Under the pieces are notes generated by a model that did not search any database, was not told the DNA's origin, and saw only the letters and a program-made list of their open reading frames with translations. This document shows, piece after piece, positions 22,591 to 35,124 of a stretch of DNA of 64,000 bases. The stretch covers positions 22,878,566 to 22,942,565 of the forward strand of contig CM048839.1 of assembly GCA_026545765.1 (NCBI GenBank), in the 5' to 3' direction. Positions within the stretch are counted from its first letter, which is position 1, and every line of letters begins with the position of its first letter. This DNA comes from Plantago major (Eukaryota; Streptophyta; Magnoliopsida; Lamiales; Plantaginaceae). The position numbers and the translations under genes were made by a program.

Positions 22591-23520
22591 TATAGGCCTG
22601 TAATTGGGTAGGATGCAACCCGAACCCGTTAAAACCCAATAAATTATTTATGTACGGGTATGGGTTGGGTTCTACACCCGTACCCGTTCAAAACTCGTCT
22701 TTGCCAAATACCCAATCCGCTCTAAGACCCAAATTCAGATCCAACCCGTACAGAACTCGACTCGAATTCGATCCGTACCCAAATTTGACCCACGATATGC
22801 CCAGAATCCGACCTGGCACAAATTTTCGTCAGGGGTAGGATGGGTACCACCACCCCGCCCGAGCATAAAAAAATTTGTGAAAACATGTGGGAAATCGATT
22901 TAGTGAAATAAAAAAATTTCGCCCGGATAGGATGGGTCACCCAACCAAAAAAAGTTTTTGCGAAAATATGTGGGGAACTGTTTTCGTGAGATAAAAATTC
23001 TTCGTCGGGGGGGGGGGGGGGGGGGGGGGTCGGGCCCGACCAAAAATATTCGCGAAAACATATGGGAAATTCTTTTCGTGAGAATTTTTTTTTGCCTGGG
23101 GTCGGGTACCCCACCCTGTCTGACCAAAAAAAATTTCGTCACGAAAACATGTGGGAAATTATTTTCGTGAGATTATTTTTTTTTCACCCGGGGTACGGAT
23201 GGTGAGCCCCCCCCCCCCCCCTCCCGACAAAAAAAAAATCGTGAAACCATGTGGAAAATTATTTTCATGAAATGAAACATATTCGCCCAGGTGCATGAAA
23301 TTGTTTTCCTGTTTTAATTGTTTCTCAAAACTTCGGTTTGGTTTCTAGGTCTTCCTGACTTATTCTGGGTACCTGTTTTAAAATTGTGGGATGGGTGCGG
23401 GTACGTGTTATAAACCCCGTTAAAACCATCGGGTTCCACCCCACAAATTTTGTAATGGGTCGGTACGGGAATATGGAATAGGGAAATTTGTGTCGTCTGA
23501 TGGACTCATCATCATTCTAG
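22591..23520. repeat. GGGTACCCG-rich region with 85-98-bp tandem repeats
   Basis: From about 22870 to 23290 five diverged copies contain GAAAACATGTGGGAAAT, a TTCGTGA block and a CCGGGT/GGGTACC block. A run of 23 G (23007-23029) and a run of 15 C (23207-23221) lie within. The outer parts are rich in AACCCGTTAAAACCC and its complement. Open frames on both strands here follow the repeat and are not genes. Confidence 0.7.
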
Positions 23521-23523
23521 GTA

Positions 23524-24880
23524 TTAATACATTTTTCCTGCATTCATTCCATATATCATATTTGCCTCAATAACATGCTTCCCAAGATTTGTTACTAAAA
23601 GCCTTGTTGTAGGACAAAGTTCGGAAGCTTGATCAATGTTACGTAACAACATGATCATGCAACCAACCTTAAGAACAATCATGTGATTAGGGAGTCCAAA
23701 ACAATTGATATTATTCAAAAACTCAAACGTGAACACTTTTGAGATACATCATCTACTCTACTCAAGCTATCAAAGCTTAAATATTCAACGTACTCACCAT
23801 GAATTTTGGAAATAACGTACTCATTAATCTCATTAACAATGTCATTTGTGGATGCAAGAATGGCTCGACTAATGATGTAATTTGGATCTAGTGAGGGATT
23901 GGCCAAGTGCTCTAACAATGACGAGCACATAATGTCAACAATGGCATTTATAGGATCACCTAACTATCTGATGAGTAGATCATCGGATAGTTTTATATCA
24001 ACCTCACTGTCATTAATTATTTCACTAGCAACACCGTCATCGACTTGTAAAATCCACTCCGCGAACTGCCTGGTCTTGTTTATCTCAGCAAGTGAATTTT
24101 CAAACTACATGCGATATAAAATTTAATGTTAATCAACTCTATAGTTTAAAAAACAAAAGTATTGTAACAAAAAAATTACCTGCAACCTCAGGTTTTTAGT
24201 TAATTTGAGGACTTCACATGTTGCTCATATTTTGGATGAGCATATAGCTGCATTAACTATATCGTATCTTGTTCCGATCCGCCAGGAACCACAAGAAGAA
24301 TATGACTGAAGTCTCCACAAAAAACAACCACAAGGCCACCAAAAGGGACATGAGGTTAATGCATAGCATCTCTCAAGCTCCGATCAACTGTCTCGAAGCA
24401 AAATTTATTCGTCTTAGAAGTCTCGTCCCATATAATAAGCTTAGCAAGCCTTAATAACTCTGTAACATCAGAATTTGCACTGATCTTTGAGCATATTGAG
24501 TCCTCATTAGGATGAAGTGGTATGTCGAATCTCGAATGAGCTGCGCTACCCCTTGGAAGCAATAGTGATGCAATACCACTCAATGCAACTGGGAGAACTA
24601 TATCTCCTTTGGATCTCAATCTCGAGCATAAAGTTCCCCATATAAAAGTCTTCCCAGTCCTTCTATATCCACATAAGAACAACACTCAACCTTTAGTCGA
24701 ATTGACATAAGAGATTATCTTCTCGTAGATTGTACGTTGCTCCTCAGTCAATCGTTGATATAACGAATTGAACTCTTCGCTCTCAACATCTTTATCCTTA
24801 GACGTCTCATCCACTATGAACTGGTCTGTAACACTGTTTATGATGTCATTTGAAGGTATATGCATATGATGTGACAATGA
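23524..24880 (-). pseudogene. Helitron PIF1-type helicase remnant
   Basis: Minus-strand pieces read LTEEQRTIYEKIISYVNSTKG (near 24740), then a Walker A relative GYRRTGKTF (normally GYGGTGKTF) and a Walker B relative IIWDET, then C-terminal helicase blocks ILASTNDIVNEINEYV and GLPNHMIVLKVG with LVTNLGKHVIEA. These match the helicase half of plant RepHel proteins (family knowledge). Stops and frame changes, and the Gly-to-Arg change in Walker A, show it is dead. Confidence 0.88.
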
Positions 24881-24899
24881 AATGTGCGATATAGCATAC

Positions 24900-26115
24900 T
24901 TTTAGACCCTCATTTTTTGCCTTGGGTGCAATATTTGTATCGTTTTATGGTAAATTACTAACTTTGTGTGTTTTCTGTAGGTCATGATCGCGTTTTTGAG
25001 GATTTGCACGATTTCAGGCACCAAAACGGCATAATTGTGCAAAATCGGGATAAGGAAGCAAATACGACGGTTGACCGTTGCACGGAATTCAAGGAGTCAA
25101 AACATGTCATGCGACCAACCAGTGCGAAGATAATTGAAGATGCTACAACTTTGTAGAAGACATGTTCGAAAGTGCAAAACCGAGGAAAGTAAGGAAGCAT
25201 GAAAATTCTACTTGGAGTTAGAGAAGTCCGATGAGGTCGTGCCACCTGCCGCTGCAAAGATTTCAAATCCCCGAGAAATTCTGAAGAAGGACACTTTTCA
25301 AGATAACGAGGTTACGAGGCTCGAAATCGAAGAATGGAGAAAAGCTGTATACATAATCTTGGAGAAATCGACCAAGGGGCACTATTTTGGCTGTACGTGA
25401 AGTTCTAGAAGTCCGATTCAAGCTCATGACCTATATATGGAAAGATTATTGAAAATTATAAAACTCTGTTGCTTTACACTTTCCAAGAAAACGAAGTTTA
25501 GAGGTCTGAAATTAGCCCGGAAGGCAAAACAGCTAACACTTGGGCCAAACAGCCTTTTTCCGGTCTGTCAGGGCTCAACCCACCTTTTAGCTTTTCTTGC
25601 TGGCCAAGGATGTCCAGAGCACTAAAATTCAACTATAAATAAGACCTCAGGGGTCTCATGATTCTACACCGCTCACAAAGCAGTTCTCCTGAGAAAGAAC
25701 CAGTCCTCGGGGAAGCGAAACCCCAAAAGATGCTCTCTTGAGAGAGAACCAGTCATCGGGGAAGTGAAACCCCAACCCTACTGCAGCACAGGATCGACAT
25801 CTTCAAGCATAAGGGATCGAAGAACAGGGAAGAAACCCTAGCAACTGCACGAAGACATCAAAGACTAAGCTTTTCTTCTTTCCTAGCTTCGATTTCATCT
25901 TCTTTACTGGATTCGATTTCTTCCTCTGTTACTCTTGATGATTTCGATGTCAGTATTTGGAAGGATACTATGAGTAGCTAATTTTCTTTTGTAAAGGCGA
26001 ACCGCCGTAACTCTGCTTTTGCTACTTCTTTATATACCGTGATATATTAATGAATTAGTTTTAAACGTAAGAATTGACTTTGTTCAGTTCGAACCACTGT
26101 AAGAATTTTGACTGT
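24900..26115 (+). mobile_element. LTR-like segment separating the two Helitron coding blocks
   Basis: Between helicase (below 24880) and Rep-region sequence (above 26115) lies unrelated DNA with an LTR-like composition: a TATAAATAAG box near 25635, and a duplicated block with GAACCAGTC.TCGGGGAAG.GAAACCCC at about 25695-25775. I could not find clear TG...CA ends or a target duplication, so a solo LTR or other insertion is an inference. Confidence 0.4.
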
Positions 26116-26865
26116 TTTGCATATGGCTTCTCTAGTAATCGGACATGTATAAACCATTTTTAATGTTCACTCTTTGCCAACCCTCCAAGTGGAATGATAA
26201 CCTCTCAACTGCATGAGTCCTATAATGTATGGAAAATTCAAATATTCTCCATATAGCTTCACATGCAGAAGCATACCGGCCGTCAACATGCCTCATGATT
26301 TAATTTGGATTGTTCTTGTCCACAAAACTAAGCCATATACGATCACTCTCCCTGGATATATAATTAAACAAATACTTCATCGACCACCCCTAATTGCAGA
26401 ATTATATGTTCATGTGCGTCAATACTTCAACACCAATGATGATTATATGGGATTACATATCTAACTAAATTTGTAATAATGAAATAGCTAAATAATAGGA
26501 GACACGCTAATATTAATTTTCTTAAAATTTAAAAAGCGAAAAAAATTCGACTTAGTTAGATTAAACCTATTGTCAAGCACTTGGCCTTTTTTTTCGACAG
26601 TGTCATCTGTTTCCCTTCTCTTGTATATATGGTACCCATTCTCATCTGTGTGTGTGTTCTCATTGTAACTCTTGGAAAATAATTTCGCACATTTACCCTT
26701 CTCCATGGAGAGAGCAGTACTCTACATTGGATCACACAGACCGTGCATCATGTGGTTGGACATGACTTCATACAGTTCCAGATGTTTCTCTTTTTCAGGA
26801 AGCTCAACACATATATAATCGTCAATGTTATATTAATGGAAGAACACAAGGAGATGTCTATTAAA
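26116..26865 (-). pseudogene. Helitron Rep N-terminal region remnant
   Basis: Reading on the minus strand, about 26800-26740 gives VELPEKEKHLELYEVMSNHM, then EKGKCAKLFSKSYNENT and DENGYHIYKRR (26706-26600), then a block with THAVERLSFHLEGWQ (near 26210-26170). These are the conserved stretches ahead of the Rep catalytic region of plant Helitron proteins (Helitron_like_N family). Several frames and stops are involved. With the helicase remnant at 23.5-24.9 kb it forms one degraded autonomous Helitron. Confidence 0.85.
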
Positions 26866-29685
26866 TTACAATAGACCCCATGAGCTACTTGAATTATGAA
26901 CATGTATGATTTTGATCACATTATCATATGAATGGACCATATTGCCCTTACTAATTGTTTTAGACATCATGATGAACTGTGAACAAACCAAAACACCCTC
27001 CACAAACTTTTCTATCCAATAGGAATTGAGTATTCTGCAACGTGACATGACAAATGGACCAATAAGAAGCCTAGAAAACTAATTCGATTCATAGACATAT
27101 ACAAAAAAATCATTGTGGAATAATATAGTAGTAGATAGTGCTGCCATATTTTCTTTTTAATTGTGAGAGATCTATATAAATATTTAAGTTAAAATTGAAG
27201 CTCATATACATCAACAACTTACTGACCAGTATTTTATTTACTACTAAGTAGCAAGGTACCCACATTTCGTCAATGATAACAAAACTCAGCTAATTTACGT
27301 GATGGTGGAGAATGAACACGTATTCAAGGTTATTCTCCCTTGTCCTAGCCGTGCACTGTAAACTTTGACTTCGCATGAACCTTCACCATTTAAGAATCAC
27401 AAATAAAGGGTATTCCTACCGTATCCAAGTCAAATATGTCGCAACCCCATCTGATGGAGCCTATTGTAAAAAACAAAAGCATCAAATTTATCTTGATCAA
27501 TATCAAATAAACAAATAACAACTCGAGAAGAATATGCGTATAGTTTCATTTAAGTACACCATTATAGTAGATAATATTGTGGTTAGCCAACTTTATGGAA
27601 ACATACGAGTCATAAAGTCGAAAAGTTTTAGATGAATTCGTCTTGGGGCGACGAATTTAAATATATGTTCAAAAATATTTTTCGGAATTTTGTAGATAAA
27701 TTTATATGAGATTTAATAAGAACTGTACATGCAGCCAACATATAAAAATGGTCCCTACAAAAAATAAACAGTGAAATATATACTGGCTAAAAATGCAACT
27801 AATTCCACAAAGTTCACATGACGATGCCACGATATAGTTAACGTTTAATAATAGATAGAAATGGGAGAACAAAATAAATTAATCGAGACAACCCTTGGGG
27901 TGGTATGTGCTACCCTCACATAACGATCTTGTTATGTATAATACAAATCTACCAATCCAACATCATCATAAGAGCACCCAATTGATTATTTATGTGCTAA
28001 AACTTTAGCCTCACGTTTAACTTGACAAAACTTCATGGAACAAAAATCTCCATCAAATTGTCACCAAGCAATAACATTGCCCTCATGATCCCTAGCAACA
28101 ACACTAATACATCCCCCTATTCGGTCTCTTCTCAACTGTATCAAAATTTCACGCCGTAAGATGGCTGCAATTTGAATGAATCTGGTGGGGTTTAGCCCAT
28201 CAACTTTATATATCATATTATATTATATAAAAACACCCAACTGATAATCTAAGTGCTAAAACATTATCATCATGTTTAACCTGGCTAAAAACTTCATTGA
28301 ACAAAATTCTCGCCCCTATTCGGACTATGCTCAACCGTAGAATCAAAATTTATTAATTTCTTGTTAAATAGATGGTGGGAGTATTAAATATTTAATAAAC
28401 GCTCTATTTATAAAATTATGTTATTTCATTTTATTTTATTTATTACATTTATATTTATTTTAGTGAATGAAATGATGTATTTAATTAATAATAATATTAT
28501 AGATTGGCGTTTATGGATTCGTCTTGTCACGATGAATTGAAAATATATGTTCAAAATATTTTCGAAGTTTTGTAGATAAATTTATATGATATTTAATAAA
28601 AATTATATATGCAGCCAACATACAAAAAATGAAAATTATTGAAAGATATACTGGTTGAAAATGCAACTAATTCCACAAAATTTCACGTAGGATTGAATTA
28701 ATTTAATAAATTCTATATTTTTAAAATTCCATTATTTCATTTTATCTTATTTAATAAATTTATATGTTATTTTAATGAATAAAATGATTTATTTAATTAA
28801 TAATAGTATTCAAGATTGATGTCTATGGATTCGTCTTGTCACGACGAATTCAAATATATGTTCAAAATATTTTTTGGATTTTTGTAGATAAAGTTATATT
28901 AGATTTAATAAAAACTTTATATATATAGTCCATATACCAAAAATAACAGTGGGATATATAATCAAGAAAATATTTGAATGGACCGGATTGTCCTTACTAA
29001 TTGTTCTAGATATCAGGATGAACTTTAGCCAATCATAATTGAATATTATACCACGTAAGCATAAAAATTGGACCAATAAAAATGCTTGAAAACGTTTTCA
29101 ATTCATAGATTACACGGTAGATTATATGCATAATTAATCAGCTAACTAATTCTACAATAAATCATCGGTACCGACGACTAATTAAGGTTGCAATTAATGT
29201 AGAGTATAAAATGGTAATTGAGAGGTTTCTCTCTTGAGAGTGATTGATTTGATCAAGTAGCGGTATTATCCAAATTTGGTGACTCGGACTCTATTATTTT
29301 CGTTTGAACTGAACTGAACATAATTGTGGCACTAGAACGTGAGAATACGCTACGCGTGTTATTATGGCATTTAGTTATAAATGATAGAAAAAGTATATGA
29401 AGGTAAGTATTATTGTTGTTTCTGATAATAAATTGTCTTTTTTCGAGTTAAATTAGGGTTTGTGTTGGTGCGAATTGATCTTTTTTAATTTAATTAAATA
29501 TAATGGAAAAGAAATATTGGTTTACGTTGTTTTTTTATGATAAATTAATTTTGTTTAGGTTGAATTATGGTTTGGAATTTAATTGGAGAAGACAAATTGA
29601 GTTTTTTCAAAATGATGAATTGATTTTGTTGGAATTGCACTAGGGCTTAGAATTAGAATGAATAGGACATAATATTTTTAGGTGT
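26866..29685. repeat. Repeat-rich stretch with Helitron-related units
   Basis: Contains copies of the AGATTGGTGTCTATG repeat at about 27622, 28501 and 28812 (the last two 311 bases apart). A duplicated block GGACC.TATTGCCCTTACTAATTGTT occurs at about 26930 and 28985. At 27818-27900 a GATGCCACGATATAG segment with AATAAATTAATCGAGA resembles the 3' part of the Helitron at 19.4 kb. From 29100 to 29685 nothing is recognised. No gene is supported. Confidence 0.55.
27815..27925 (-). mobile_element. Degenerate Helitron 3'-end fragment
   Basis: The plus-strand text CGATGCCACG, then TAATAGATAGAAATGGGA, then AAATAAATTAATCGAG, follows the order seen from 19380 upward in the intron Helitron. The CAACCC...GGTATGTG.TACCC block follows. 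The hairpin and CTAG end are not intact. Confidence 0.5.
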
Positions 29686-29689
29686 TCCC

Positions 29690-29867
29690 CTTGCCCAAAA
29701 AGGTTTTGAATCACATAGAAGCTCTTTGTGGAAGCTTTCTTTGGACGGGAAATGAGGAGGTTAGTCGAAAGGCTATTGTGGCTTGGAACAAGGTATGTGA
29801 TTCCAAAGCTTCGGGGGTTTGAATATTATTTCATTTGTAGAATGGAGCCAGGCTACAATGTTGAAAC
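29690..29867 (+). pseudogene. LINE reverse transcriptase fragment, left part
   Basis: Codes for PLPKKVLNHIEALCGSFLWTG and then KAIVAWNKVCDSKASGGL, a conserved block after the reverse transcriptase of plant L1-type LINEs. The frame is interrupted by copia-2 at 29868 and resumes at 39552. The element is truncated on its left side. Confidence 0.85.
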
Positions 29868-30677
29868 TGTAGGAATATGGTAGGTATCTCCGGGTATGGA
29901 AGTAGAGAAGAAGAAAACAGGGTCGAGCATAGTCGATAGTTTGACTATCTCTCCTTAAGACTTTATTGCCCCGCTACGGTGCACACGGGTTGCTTGCAAC
30001 AGTCTCCCAGGATAAAACTTCTCTTAAACGACTAGGTTGAACTACGATAGCCGAGTCTGCCGAACCTTAGTTTGAGTGTGTAAAGATGCACAAAAGAGCA
30101 GGATGAAAGAAACAAGTAGGGAATGTGATATATATTCTTGTGAAGAACTTCTCCACATATTTATACTTGTTTGGTGATCTTTCCCAAGAGTTATATCCAT
30201 TCTACTAAAGGTGTTAACTCTTCATTCAATATACACACGTTGAAAGGGACTCAATTTTTCAACTTAAAGAAAGTGTCTATTCATGAAAGGACCAGGAAAA
30301 ATTCGAATTTTCGGAGGAAATCGCGCCTGTTCAGGCACCAACAGGGCTCACTGCGGTGAGCTCCCAGTTTTTCCTCCCAGATTCGATTTTTCTCCTTTCT
30401 TTTCGATTAATTTGCCCTTTAACCCGAATTTTAGCACATAGGATTACGAATCCTCATGTTTAAGATGACTTAACTCATTCATGTATTGATCAAACATACT
30501 TAATGCATTAATCACCCTTTCACCACTTAGCTATTTTAGTGACTTATTACATAAAGTGTAGTTCGTTTTAATAACGAGATACACGCTTACACGGAATGCT
30601 TGTTTCCAACGTGTTGGGCCCCATTGACCAATTCATCGAATTAATTGAAAGCTCAAGCATTCACTAAAATTCCAACA
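29868..30677 (-). repeat. Left LTR (3' LTR) of copia-2
   Basis: 810 bases. Compared with the right LTR it lacks about 75 bases between two copies of GGCTCACCGCGGTG, consistent with slippage or recombination between short direct repeats. Confidence 0.93.
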
Positions 30678-31274
30678 ATCCTCACATGAAAGGGAATTGA
30701 TGCACATGCACCTTACCGACAGATTATACTAGCATCAGGATAGATAGCTTTCGGCTTTGAATCTTCCCTGGTGGAATACCTTTGGATATACTTGCCACAC
30801 GGTGGACGTGATTCCTTGAACCGGTCGGCGTTTTGTGTATACCAAGACAAAAGTACCCACACTAATATAACCCTGCACTCGTTTCTGGTTCTTATCATTT
30901 GTCCGTTGTGGCCATGGACACGCCTGGTTTCACAAGTGTGTTTCTAGTTTGAGGCGGCCAGTCCTCACACTTGCATAGGTGATTTCTCAACAAGAGTATC
31001 CTGCCAATACCCCATTTGAACTTCAAACTTTGAGAATCATTAAGAGTTCCATGAACTCACCCTTTACCCATTCTGCAGGTGGCACTTATGTCTTACGCGG
31101 TAATAGGCTTTGGAGCTATAGTCACAAGTGACATAATCCGAAGTGCTCATACTTCTTAGTGTTGCAAAAACACCCTCGAAGCGCTCGACGAATCCTTACA
31201 ACTTAGTTTTCCACATTAAACCAAATTCTTGGGATCTCCAGTCAGTATGGTTGGGTTACCACCACAAGGATTCT

Positions 31275-33320
31275 TTAAGACATGGGTTTTAACCCCATTC
31301 CATTAGACAGAAACAGAGTTTGCTCCCCTGAAAGGCCTTTCGTTAACGGATTCGCAATATTGTCTTTAGATTTCACATAATCCAAAGAAATAACACCCGT
31401 TGAGAGCAATTCTCTAATGGTATTATGTCTACGACAAATGTGTCTAAACTTGCCATTGTACATATTACTTCGTGCCCTTCCAAGTGCAGATTGACTGTCA
31501 CAGTTAATTGTTACTGAAGGCACGGGTTTATCCCAACAAGGGATATCTTCCAAAAACTCACGGAGCCACTCCGCTTCTTCTCCAGCTTTGTCTAAAGCAA
31601 TAAACTCAGATTCCATGGTTGACCTAGAAATCAGAGTTTGTTTGAAGGATTTCCAAGACACTGCCCCACCACCAATGGTAAAAACATAACCACTAGTGGA
31701 CTTGCAGTTCTTAATATTAGATATCCAATTAGCATCTGAAAACCCTTCTAACACAGCAGGAAATCTGGAGTAATGCAGACCATACTTAAGCGTGTGTTTT
31801 AGATATCTCAATATCCTTTCCAACGTTGTCCAATGGTCGACTTCTGGATTGCGTGTGAACCTTGCCAACTTGTTGACATGATAAGCAATGTCAGGACGTG
31901 TATAGTTAGCAATGTACATTAGGCAGCCAATTACTTGCGCATACCTATCTTGACACACAGAAGAAACCCAATGTTTAGCAATGTTCTTGCTCATATCCAT
32001 TGGTGCTTTCAAGGGTGATAAACCATGTACTTCAAATCTCTTCAATACATTTTCAATGTAGTGAGATTGCGAAAGTACCAAACCATCAGAAATCTTGGAA
32101 ATCTTAATTCCCAGAATCACATCAGGGATTTTCATGTCCTTCATGTCAAAAAGATTTTTCAACATGGATTTAGTCTCAAGGATTAACTTGTGACTACTAC
32201 CTGTGATGCGCAAGTCAACCACATACAGACAAATCATCACGAAGGAATTGGAATCCTCTTTCACGTAAATGCATTTGTCACATTCATTTATTGAGAATTC
32301 TTTTGACAATAACGAGTTGTCAAATTTCTCATGCCATTGTTTAGGATCCTGTTTCAGCCCGTACAATGATTTTACAAGGCGGCAAACTTTGCCCTCTTGT
32401 CTTGGAACCACATACCCTTCAGGTTGTTCCATGTAAATTTCTTCCTCCAATTCACCATTGGGAAAAGCTATTTTAACTTCCATTTGATGTATTTCTAAGT
32501 CATGCAAAGCAGCAATGGCTATAAATACTCTTATGGAAGTTAATCTAGACACATGAGCGTATGTGTCGAAGTAGTCTAGACCTTCCTTTTTACGGTACCC
32601 CTGTACCACCAATCTGGCCTTGTACTTGTCAATTGTTCCATCCGTCTTAAGCTTTCTCTTTAGAATCCACTTGCACCCTAAAGGCTTAATCCCTGAAGGG
32701 AGATCAGCCAATACCCAAGTGTGATTTTGCAGAATGGGCTCAATTTCACTCTTTATGGCTTCCTTCCAAAGAGGAGCCTCAGGAGTAGACAATGCTTGCT
32801 TGATTGTTTTCGGGTAATTTTCTACCAAAAAGGTCAGAAAATCAGGACCAAATTCTTTCTTCTTTCTAGCCCTTTTGCTACGTCTTGGTTCAATGTCATG
32901 AGCCTTGGAATTCTCTTGCATTAAACTACTAGAGCGTTTTCTTCCTCTGGCAACATTATGAGCCTTAGTGTTCTCTTGAGTTGGTGAGCCAGATTGAGGG
33001 AAGACACTAGATTCAAGACCATAAGTCTGGGTTATCTCTTGGCTTGAACTTGGTAAAATGCTAGAAGAGGAAGACCCCACATTTGATCCTTCAAGTTCAT
33101 TTGGTTCAAAATTTTCATTCTCACCAAGTTCACTAACTTGACTTCTAGAGAAAGCCAAGTTCTTCTTTTCCTTCCTAGGAAAAGTGTCTTCAAAGAATTC
33201 AACATTCCTTGATTCTATGATTGTCCCAACATGTACATCATCTATCTCAGACCGATGGACTAAGAATTGATAAGCACTACTATTATTTGCATATCCTAGG
33301 AAAATGCAATATATTTGCAT
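31275..33320 (-). pseudogene. copia-2 pol: integrase end, reverse transcriptase, RNase H
   Basis: A 681-residue open stretch. It begins in the C-terminal part of integrase ([17 protein letters not shown]). Reverse transcriptase starts with [20 protein letters not shown] and includes [13 protein letters not shown] and MEQPEGY. The active-site block reads YVVDLRITG where copia elements have YVDD, so one catalytic Asp is Val. RNase H includes [10 protein letters not shown] and ends near [10 protein letters not shown]. The open frame is long but the active-site change and the broken upstream frames make autonomous activity unlikely. Confidence 0.9.
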
Positions 33321-33496
33321 ATAGTTTTGGGACCAATCTTAACCTGCTTTGGCTTGGGTACTTCCACCTTTGCCAAGCAACCCCACACTTTGAACATCTT
33401 GTAAGATGGGGGGTGTCCTCTCCATAGTTCATATGGAGTTTTGTTACTTTTCTTCCGGGGAATTCTGTTGAGAATCTTATTAGCTGTTAGAATGGC

Positions 33497-34675
33497 CTAA
33501 CCCCACAAATTTTGAGGAAGTCTAGAATTCAACAACATAGCATTCATCATCTCCTTCAATGTCCTGTTTTTGCGTTCAACAATTCCATTTGATTGAGGAG
33601 AGTAGGGGGGTTGTTGTTTGATGAATGATACCATATAGAGCACACCATTCTTCAAATGGTGCTCCATATTCCCCACCACGATCAATGCATATTGACTTGA
33701 TACGCGCAGTAAGTTGGTTCTCAACTTCAGTTTTGTAGTTTTTGAAAGCCTCCAAGGCCTCATCTTTGCTTCTTAGAAAATAAACATAACAATACCTTGT
33801 ACAATCATCTATGAATGTCACAAAGTATTTCTTTCCTCCTCTTGTTTGCACGAATTTCAAATAACATAAGTCACTATGGATTAATTCGAGAGGGGAAGTA
33901 CTTCTTTCCACAGAGGGAAAGGGAGACTTTTTGAGTTTTGCTTCAACACGAACCCCACATTTCTGATGGTTGTTAAAGTTGATACCATGCAACAACTCGA
34001 GTCTCGCAAGAGTTTGTAACGATTTGTAGTTGACATGTCCTAATCTATAATGCCATAAATCAGGTTGCTCAACAAGATAAGCGACGTAACACACACCCCA
34101 CATTTCTTATGCATTACAGAGTTTACATTCAACTTGAAGAGCCCATCAGTGACGTAACATCTTCCAACAAATTCACCAAACTTGGTGATTACAAACTTCC
34201 GAGATTCAAAGACTAACTTAAAGCCAGCCTTCACCAAGAGTGATCCTGAAACCAAGTTCTTCTTCATGTCCGGGACATGAAACACTTCTTTGAGAACAAG
34301 CGTCTTCTCAGAAGTCATTTGGAAGACCACACTTCCAACACCAGCAACTTCAGAGCTTGCATGGTTTGCCATGATCAGCCTCTTGTCGCTCACCGGAGTG
34401 TAGTTCGAGAAGACACTTTTATCGGACCATATGTGGCGAGTAGCTCCGGTGTCTAACCACCAGGCTCCAGAATTTTCCACCAAGTTTGCTTCAAGCACAA
34501 GTGCAGAGAATTCTGAAGTCCTATCCACTGTAGAAGGTGTACCCTTGGTCTCAACCAAGTGCGCCTTTGCAAAAATGGGTTGTTTCCCTTTGTTCAAAGC
34601 CTTCCTATTATCCTCCAGAATCTGGAGTTTGATAATAAGGTTTTCCAACTTCATCTCATTGGATTTAAGCTTCAA
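33497..34675 (-). pseudogene. copia-2 protease and integrase core remnants
   Basis: Protease: [12 protein letters not shown] with the DTG motif intact (near 34460). GAG-pre-integrase: [20 protein letters not shown] (near 34050). The integrase core has IHSDLC and VTFIDDCTRYCYVYFL, then SNGIVERKNRTLKEMMNAML. Frames overlap and shift at about 34040-34100 and 33576-33763, and a stop separates this part from the downstream pol frame. Confidence 0.88.
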
Positions 34676-35087
34676 GTAACTTGAAATTCATCCCACAAAG
34701 GACGTAATTTCTCAATTAAAGCAGCCACCAAGAAGGATTCATTGGGTTTCAAGTTCTCAGAATCCAAGTCATGCAAAAGCATTTGAAATTCTTCAACTTG
34801 AACCCCCACAGTTTTGGAGTCCATCATTTTGAATTTCAAAATTTTGTTACCATGAATTTCTTCATGCCAGGAACTTCAGAACTATACTTCTTTTCCAACA
34901 ATTCCCAAAGGGATTTGGCGGAAGAGACAATATAGTAAACAAAGTATAGAGAATCTGAAAGACAATTCAAAATGTAAATTTTACAGAGAATGTCGCTATC
35001 CGACCAAGCATCAAAAGCCCCTTTCATCTTTTGCCTCCAGCTTTTGAAGTTTCTTCCACCAGCAACGTCATTCATTGATGTTGACAT
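34676..35087 (-). pseudogene. copia-2 gag remnant
   Basis: ATG at 35087 gives MSTSMNDVAGGRNFKSWRQK and LWELLEKKYSSE, typical of copia gag (UBN2-type). Frameshifts follow near 34836, and no zinc knuckle is seen before the protease. Confidence 0.8.
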
Positions 35088-35124
35088 CTTAATGTACTTC
35101 CAATAACAGATAAAGTCTTAAGAT

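Noticed and set aside
22722..23170. Overlapping open frames on both strands in the GGGTACC region
   Set aside because: They are translations of the G/C runs and tandem repeats in different frames and have no family resemblance.
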